The notes under the pieces were generated by a model, which worked only from the letters and a program-made list of their open reading frames with translations, was not told where the DNA came from and did not search any database. A DNA stretch of 45,385 nt, taken from Mogibacterium sp. Lineage in GTDB: Bacteria; Bacillota; Clostridia; Peptostreptococcales; Anaerovoracaceae. Where the stretch lies: contig JAKSSP010000010.1 in assembly GCA_024403035.1 (NCBI GenBank), forward strand, positions 1 through 45,385, written 5' to 3'. The stretch's first letter is position 1. Each line of letters begins with the position of its first letter. The translations under genes and the position numbers were made by a program. Shown in pieces: positions 40,911 to 45,385 of the stretch.

Positions 40911-42827
40911 ATGGATCGTTTTTTCGGATTTGACCTTGGCGACGCGGAAAGCGCGGTCGCAAGGCTGCACAAAGAAGACCAGGTAGTGCCTGAGATGCTC
41001 ACCGTCGTTGGCGAGCAGAGTTTTATTACGGCCTACGCTCAGCTCTCTTCCGGAGAACTTCTCATCGGCGAGAAGGCATGCTACGCGGACAGCGTCACCA
41101 AACGCAAGATCCGCTTCAAGAGCAGGTTCCTGACAGACCGCTCAAGCGCGGCGGATGTCAAAAGCTTCGCGGCGGGCGTTCTTGGCGAGCTCTACGGAAG
41201 CGGTGACCTCATCAAGAACGAGGACTGCTCGTTCTATGTCGGCTGCCCTGCCGGATGGAACAAGAACTCCAGGGAGCACTACCGCGAGATATTCGAAAGC
41301 GCGGGCTATCCGCCTGTGAAGATAATCTCGGAGTCCAGGGCTGCCATGGTGAGCGCCTGCCAGTCCAAGCACCTCCAGATCGGAGTCGACATACTCTCGA
41401 AGCCTGTGCTGGTAGTCGATATAGGCTCATCCACGACAGACTTCGCGTATATCATGGGAGGCAAGGAAGTCGAGATGCAGACAGCCGGTGAGGTCGTTCT
41501 GGGCGGCGGCATCATGGATGAGATCCTTCTTCAGGAATCCATAGACGCGGCAGGGCTTTCAAAGAAAAAGATCAAAGCGGTCTTTGAAGCCAGCGACGCA
41601 TGGAAAAACTATGCTGAGTTTGCCGCCCGCAGGCTTAAAGAAAAATACTTCTCTGATGAGGATTACTGGTCGACGCATGAATGCAAGGAAACCATAGTCA
41701 TGCATTATGACCGTCCGGTCAAGTTCACTCTCAGGATGAACAGCACTATCGCCAAGCATCTCGTGAATAAGAAGACCCCTTCTCTGAACGGACGCTCGTG
41801 GAAGGACGTATTCATCGCTTCGCTCAAGGATGTCAGGGCAAACATAACAGGCGACCTGCCTGAGCTCATCTTCCTTACCGGAGGCGTCAGCAAGCTGATG
41901 GAGATAAGAGACTGGTGCGAGTCGGTATTCCCGGAGGCGGTCATCATATCCGCCACTGACCCTGAGTTCTCTGTCGCCAGAGGCCTCGCATACTGCGGCC
42001 GCATCGACGAGGACATCAGAGAGTTCCGCGAAGAACTCGACCAGCTGATCAAGTCGACCACCATAGAGGACATAGTTGCAAAGCACATCCCGATCCTGTA
42101 CAAGGACGCTGTCGACTGTCTGGTCGCGCCTATCATTGAGCATGTCGCGATGCCTATCTTCGACAGATGGAGAAACGGCGAGGTGCAGAAGCTCTCCGAT
42201 ACGGATGAGATACTTCAGGCAGAAGTCGCTGAGTTCCTCAGAAAAGATGAAACAAGGGAACTGCTGGCCGGGCCTATAACCGCATGGCTGAAGCCGGTCA
42301 TCGAAGAGCTGGAGTCCTATACAGTACCTATCTGCATAAAGCACAGAGTACCGTATACAGCGCTGAGTCTCCGCTCATATCTCTCAGCCGACGATATCGA
42401 CATCAAGGTCGATGCCAAGAACATCTTCGCTGTAGACGAGATGACCTTCCTTATCGACTCGATAGTCACGGCGATAATCGCGATCCTGATATCCGCGATA
42501 GATCTCATCCCGTTCATGGCGGGCCCTGAAGGCGTACTGATCGGAGTCATCGCATCGGCAGTAGTGCTTATACTCGGAAAGGACAAGATGCAGGAGAAAC
42601 TGCTTACCGCAGACATCCCTAAGGCTGTCCGCAAGATGGTGCCAAAGAACACCTTCAAGATGCGCATGGACAGCATCTGTTCCGACGTCAAGGAATCGTT
42701 CTATGAGAGCCTTGATAAGGAAAAGAACGACGAGATCACAGAACGCATGGTAGAAGACATATCCGCCCAGATAGAACACACACTCGTAAAGATGGCCGAG
42801 GTAGTCGAAATTCCGCTGGGACAGTAA
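40911..42827 (+). CDS. Hsp70-like actin-fold ATPase with a C-terminal membrane hairpin
   Basis: Residues 1 to about 375 of this 638-residue protein form an Hsp70-type ATPase. They contain phosphate-1 motif FGFDLGDAESAV (D-L-G-D replacing the usual D-L-G-T), PAGWNKNSREHYREIFESAG, phosphate-2 motif VLVVDIGSSTTDFAYI and adenosine motif IFLTGGVSKLMEI. The DnaK substrate-binding beta domain and EEVD-type tail are absent. Instead there are about 135 residues of acidic helices, a hydrophobic hairpin at about 513-557 (SIVTAIIAILISAIDLIPF, then VLIGVIASAVVLIL) and a final helical domain. AAAGG precedes the ATG. Together with the upstream membrane protein it looks like a membrane-bound chaperone or scaffold device. 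Function is unknown. Confidence 0.8.
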   Translation: MDRFFGFDLGDAESAVARLHKEDQVVPEMLTVVGEQSFITAYAQLSSGELLIGEKACYADSVTKRKIRFKSRFLTDRSSAADVKSFAAGVLGELYGSGDLIKNEDCSFYVGCPAGWNKNSREHYREIFESAGYPPVKIISESRAAMVSACQSKHLQIGVDILSKPVLVVDIGSSTTDFAYIMGGKEVEMQTAGEVVLGGGIMDEILLQESIDAAGLSKKKIKAVFEASDAWKNYAEFAARRLKEKYFSDEDYWSTHECKETIVMHYDRPVKFTLRMNSTIAKHLVNKKTPSLNGRSWKDVFIASLKDVRANITGDLPELIFLTGGVSKLMEIRDWCESVFPEAVIISATDPEFSVARGLAYCGRIDEDIREFREELDQLIKSTTIEDIVAKHIPILYKDAVDCLVAPIIEHVAMPIFDRWRNGEVQKLSDTDEILQAEVAEFLRKDETRELLAGPITAWLKPVIEELESYTVPICIKHRVPYTALSLRSYLSADDIDIKVDAKNIFAVDEMTFLIDSIVTAIIAILISAIDLIPFMAGPEGVLIGVIASAVVLILGKDKMQEKLLTADIPKAVRKMVPKNTFKMRMDSICSDVKESFYESLDKEKNDEITERMVEDISAQIEHTLVKMAEVVEIPLGQ

Positions 42828-42836
42828 ATTTAAATT

Positions 42837-42865
42837 AAAGACAGAGTGCAAGCTCTGTCTTTTTT
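42837..42865 (+). terminator. terminator of the Hsp70-like unit
   Basis: AAAGACAGAG (42837-42846) and CTCTGTCTTT (42853-42862) form a perfect 10-bp stem followed by T residues. Confidence 0.9.
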
Positions 42866-42873
42866 AGTGCCGC

Positions 42874-42903
42874 AAAAAGAGGACAGGTTTACCCTGTCCT
42901 CTT
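42874..42903 (-). terminator. terminator of the aconitase-X operon
   Basis: AAGAGGACAGG (42877-42887) and CCTGTCCTCTT (42893-42903) form a perfect 11-bp stem, with TTTTT following on the minus strand. Confidence 0.9.
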
Positions 42904-42914
42904 CAGTATCAGTT

Positions 42915-43373
42915 CTAGAACGGATCGCTGACTATGACCTTGCCGTCTTCCTGAATGATGATATTCATGCCGTCTTTGACGTACTCAAGGAATTCGTCGC
43001 CCAGCGAATCGATGACCGGCATCTTTGCCTCAGGAGCATCAAGCCATACATCGGCCAGTATTGCTCCCGCAGCCGCCAGCGAATCGATAGGGTTCGAGAA
43101 AAGCATTGCAGCAGGCTGGCGTCCCATAGAGCATGCGCAGTACAGTACGAGTCCTCCTGTGGTGGAACCAATGGTCTGAGGCAGGCATAGAGCCTTGCCG
43201 GCCATCTGCTTTCCGTAAAGATCCGGATTGTTCTGATCGCCGCATGTGGCTTTCTTGTCGCCAAACTGCAGCGCCTTCTGGAAGGAGGCGAGCGTATTAA
43301 GGCCGCCGTGTGATACGAGCGCTTCAGCAGATACTCTGCCCGGCGCTACTACGCGTCCCTGGAATGACTTCAT
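42915..43373 (-). CDS. aconitase X small subunit (DUF126 swivel domain)
   Basis: This 152-residue protein matches the swivel domain of aconitase X. It shows AGKALCLPQTIGSTTGGLVLY (the usual GRGSxSxS loop is IGSTTGG here), RQPAAMLFSNPIDSLAAAGAILAD and GDEFLEYVKDGM. In bacteria the two-subunit form dehydrates hydroxyprolines such as cis-3-hydroxy-L-proline; in archaea a relative acts on phosphomevalonate. It begins two bases after the large subunit with AAGGAGG inside that gene's end, so the two are made together. The substrate is not fixed by sequence. Confidence 0.82.
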   Translation of the reverse strand: MKSFQGRVVAPGRVSAEALVSHGGLNTLASFQKALQFGDKKATCGDQNNPDLYGKQMAGKALCLPQTIGSTTGGLVLYCACSMGRQPAAMLFSNPIDSLAAAGAILADVWLDAPEAKMPVIDSLGDEFLEYVKDGMNIIIQEDGKVIVSDPF

Positions 43374-43375
43374 GT

Positions 43376-44668
43376 CTATTTGCCTCCTTTCTTCTGAGTG
43401 ATCTGCTCCGCGATCTCATCATCCGTATAGAAGCGGGCCGATGTGTAAGTTCTGAGCTTGTTGCTCGAGGTGATCACAGGCATCTTTTCGCTCAGCGGAT
43501 TGTTCATGTACATGAGCGGGCAGATATATGAGGTGATGACTCCTGCAGCCTTGAGCCTCTCTGCGTAAGGCGTCTTTCCGAACGCTTCGAGAACATCAGG
43601 CGCTGCGGTAAAGACCGTAGGTACCGTGACCTTTGATTCGCCGCTCTTTTTGAGTCCTTCTTCCACTTTCTCTGTCCAGTCCTTGAGCTGCTGCAGACTC
43701 ATGTGCGGGCAGCCCATGAAGCAGAGCTTCGGAGCCGCGTCCTTGTTCTTCCAGATCACCGGATACTCGCGGTAAACTCTCTCGAGTTCGGCGTCATCGA
43801 TCACATAAGTCTTGGCGTCTTTCTTTATGAGCTTCTTTCCGTACTTTGCAGCCTCCGGTGTCAGCTTGTCGATGTGATAAAGGCCTACCGCGCCGTTTGA
43901 AGCCGTTGCTGCTCCGAAGTCCTTGAGGTATGTGCAGGCTTCGTCATCGAGCTCTGCGCCGAGCCACTTGTCGAGCCCGACCACGTACGGAACGTCTTCC
44001 ATGACCTTCATGCCTATGGCCGATCCGAGGAGCTGTGCCTCAGGCTTCTTTGTTGTCTTGATCTCAACGATCCAGTCCGCCTTGCGGCCTTCGTCCGTCA
44101 GCAGACCGAATTTCGGAACGTATCCGATGACCGATCCCATCAGGTCGATGATGCCCGAGTTTCTGTTGCATCTTGCGCCAAGCACTGAATTGGCGTAAAC
44201 GACGGCAGATGACTCTGACCAGCTGAGTATTTCACCGAATCCCGGCTTGTTGCCTACTTCATCCATGTAGCAGGTGCATGTGAACGCGTTGTCCGAGAGA
44301 AGGCCCAGGTCAGCCAGCTGCTTCTCGTAGTCCTTCTGCCTGCTGTACATGAAGAACTTGAATACCACATCCTGCGCAAAGTTGCTCGGAACGTTCTTAT
44401 CGAGCGGCTTAGGGTCTACGGTGAACTTCTGTCCCGACAGAGCTCCCGCCTCAAGCAGCTTGTCCATCAGCTCGTAAACAGGGCCGAGAGCCTTGAGTCC
44501 GAACGATGTTACCAGGTGGTTGTACTTGCTGCTGATAGGCACCATCTCGGTAGCGCCGAAGAGCTCGCCGTATCTTACGAGCGATTCCATGACCTTCGCG
44601 AGGGTCTCCCCCTTGGAGCCTTCAAGAATGGCCTTCTGCTCATCGGTAAGTTTTACTTTGTAGTCCAA
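43376..44668 (-). CDS. aconitase X large (catalytic) subunit (DUF521)
   Basis: This protein of about 430 residues is the iron-sulfur catalytic chain of aconitase X. LTDEQKAILEG at the start, EMVPISSKYNHL, TCTCYMDEVGNKPGF, SVLGARCNRNSGIIDLM and FMGCPHMSLQQL are the family landmarks. They include the cysteines expected to hold the cluster. A TTG at 44668 is taken as the start, because AAAGGAG (44678-44684) abuts the upstream ATG at 44677 but stands nine bases before the TTG; the ATG would add three residues. Hydroxyproline dehydration is the most likely activity in a proline-metabolising anaerobe, but other hydroxy-acid substrates are possible. Confidence 0.85.
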   Translation of the reverse strand: MDYKVKLTDEQKAILEGSKGETLAKVMESLVRYGELFGATEMVPISSKYNHLVTSFGLKALGPVYELMDKLLEAGALSGQKFTVDPKPLDKNVPSNFAQDVVFKFFMYSRQKDYEKQLADLGLLSDNAFTCTCYMDEVGNKPGFGEILSWSESSAVVYANSVLGARCNRNSGIIDLMGSVIGYVPKFGLLTDEGRKADWIVEIKTTKKPEAQLLGSAIGMKVMEDVPYVVGLDKWLGAELDDEACTYLKDFGAATASNGAVGLYHIDKLTPEAAKYGKKLIKKDAKTYVIDDAELERVYREYPVIWKNKDAAPKLCFMGCPHMSLQQLKDWTEKVEEGLKKSGESKVTVPTVFTAAPDVLEAFGKTPYAERLKAAGVITSYICPLMYMNNPLSEKMPVITSSNKLRTYTSARFYTDDEIAEQITQKKGGK

Positions 44669-44750
44669 TGATCCCATCTCCTTTCCGTGATTATATAAAC
44701 AGCATTGTCAACTATTATTCTAACACACTGAAGCGTGTGCTTCTCACTGT

Positions 44751-45176
44751 TTAATTATCCGCCAGACGCGAGTTGTTCTTCATGCTCACGGTCGATGTCT
44801 GCAAGATCTTTCCAAGCGCCCTGGTCGTCTCCTCTTTCGCTATGTCGCAGATCTTATTATTGGCCTCTGCAGCAAGCACCATCGGATTTGATGTAAGCGT
44901 CTCCGTCGCGGACATGCCTACTCCGGCTGCGTTGATCCCGGCTTCCGCCCATATGCCTACCTCAGGGTCGACATGCGGACTTGCCGTATATCTTATCGGA
45001 TCTTCAGGGAGATCTATCTCCACATGCGAGATCTTGCTCTTATACTTCCTCGGCTGCTTATCCGGTTCGACGACTATGGTCTTCATTACCTCGAAATCCC
45101 CATCGTCCGTTCTGGCTATCATTGTCGAACCGTCATAACTTGCCTTCTTACCTACCAGCACTGTAGTGCATGACAT
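44751..45176 (-). CDS. C69-family dipeptidase with large internal deletion, probably inactive
   Basis: With the ATG at 45176 (AGGAGG nine bases upstream) the product is 141 residues; C69 (PepD-type) dipeptidases are about 470-550. Residues 1-100 match the N-terminus, including the nucleophile C3 in [23 protein letters not shown] and [14 protein letters not shown]. The next 38 residues ([19 protein letters not shown]...[11 protein letters not shown]) match the C-terminal end of the same family. The whole middle, including most of the substrate-binding part, is missing without loss of frame. Promoter and ribosome site are intact, so it may still be translated. Probably a recent deletion pseudogene. 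Confidence 0.75.
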   Translation of the reverse strand: MSCTTVLVGKKASYDGSTMIARTDDGDFEVMKTIVVEPDKQPRKYKSKISHVEIDLPEDPIRYTASPHVDPEVGIWAEAGINAAGVGMSATETLTSNPMVLAAEANNKICDIAKEETTRALGKILQTSTVSMKNNSRLADN

Positions 45177-45218
45177 TGATCTTTTCCTCCTGTTTGTTAT
45201 ATTTCTCCATCCCGTTAA

Positions 45219-45227
45219 AGTATAGCA
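45219..45227 (-). promoter_or_regulatory. extended -10 promoter of the C69 dipeptidase gene
   Basis: TGCTATACT on the minus strand (TATACT at 45219-45224), about 30 bases before the ribosome site. No clear -35 box. Confidence 0.5.
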
Positions 45228-45331
45228 CATTGATGTCTGTTTCGTTTATTGTTCGCGGTTATATATGGCCGATATTGACTCCCTGTTGCCGCCGCGATAA
45301 AAAAGCATACCGCGTTCGCTGCCATCCTCTA

Positions 45332-45385
45332 ATAGGGTAGAGTGATGGTTTTCCCATCACCCTCCCGTTGCACCGTACGTACGGG
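45332..45385 (-). mobile_element. 3' end of a group II intron (domains V and VI), cut by the window edge
   Basis: Reading the minus strand inward from the edge, CCGTACGTACGG (45373-45384) is the 3' strand of a domain V as seen in many clostridial group II introns. Next comes a domain VI hairpin (45335-45366): arms GTGATGG and CCATCAC around a GAAAA loop, and a basal GGGAGG/CTACCC helix with one unpaired A. That A (45338) is seven bases from the predicted 3' end at 45332 (...CTACCCTAT), the normal branch-point distance. The rest of the intron and any reverse transcriptase lie outside the window. Confidence 0.72.

Overview
The window looks like a chromosomal segment of a Gram-positive, anaerobic, amino-acid-fermenting member of the Clostridia. 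The best guess is the Anaerovoracaceae / former Clostridiales family XIII (Anaerovorax, Mogibacterium and relatives). This is inferred from gene content, not from a marker gene: an arginine deiminase pathway, an Re-type citrate synthase, an aconitase-X pair, a C69 dipeptidase remnant, a secreted GH25 lysozyme with a Lys/Tyr-rich tail, strong AGGAGG ribosome sites and T-tailed terminators. No tRNA, rRNA or CRISPR array was seen. Most genes lie on the minus strand in long, tightly packed operons.

Region 1 (1-1000) holds a shortened RpiB-like gene, a 39-residue membrane ORF and a 73-residue membrane protein. Region 2 (1001-9270, minus) appears to be one nine-gene transcription unit: AraC regulator, Y-family DNA polymerase, YolD-like protein, arginine deiminase, ornithine carbamoyltransferase, archaeal-type ornithine cyclodeaminase, aspartate carbamoyltransferase PyrB and PyrI, and a Ca2+/H+ antiporter. 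Together they would turn arginine into citrulline, then ornithine and carbamoyl phosphate, then proline plus ammonia, with carbamoyl phosphate available to pyrimidine synthesis. No carbamate kinase is present in the window.

Region 3 (9470-16990) carries a GH25 lysozyme, two overlapping COG0523 (CobW-type) GTPases, an EamA transporter, and an operon of an acyl-CoA ligase with a divergent MtnA-like isomerase. One GTPase is fused to a YcgQ-like domain and the other is histidine-rich. Region 4 (16997-23850) has a 1142-residue ABC ATPase-permease fusion, then MntP, an AEC carrier and a ClC-type chloride transporter.

Region 5 (23861-30510, minus) encodes the oxidative arm of the TCA cycle toward 2-oxoglutarate: Re-citrate synthase, aconitase and an isocitrate-dehydrogenase-family enzyme. 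A beta-helix lipoprotein and a small XRE regulator sit between the last two, next to a perfect 40-bp tandem duplication. Region 6 (30676-37407, minus) has a flavodoxin-like protein, TrpS, 5-formyl-THF cyclo-ligase, a MATE exporter and a Ca2+-type P-ATPase.

Region 7 (37408-45385) contains a sodium:alanine/glycine symporter with distinct codon usage and a structured leader, and a small membrane protein. It then has a two-gene unit of a membrane protein and a membrane-anchored Hsp70-like ATPase, which is the best candidate here for an undescribed system. The region ends with an aconitase-X pair, a C69 dipeptidase gene with an apparent in-frame internal deletion, and the 3' end of a group II intron at the window edge. 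Several genes have a -10 box only 6 to 10 bases before the ATG and no Shine-Dalgarno sequence, suggesting leaderless transcripts.
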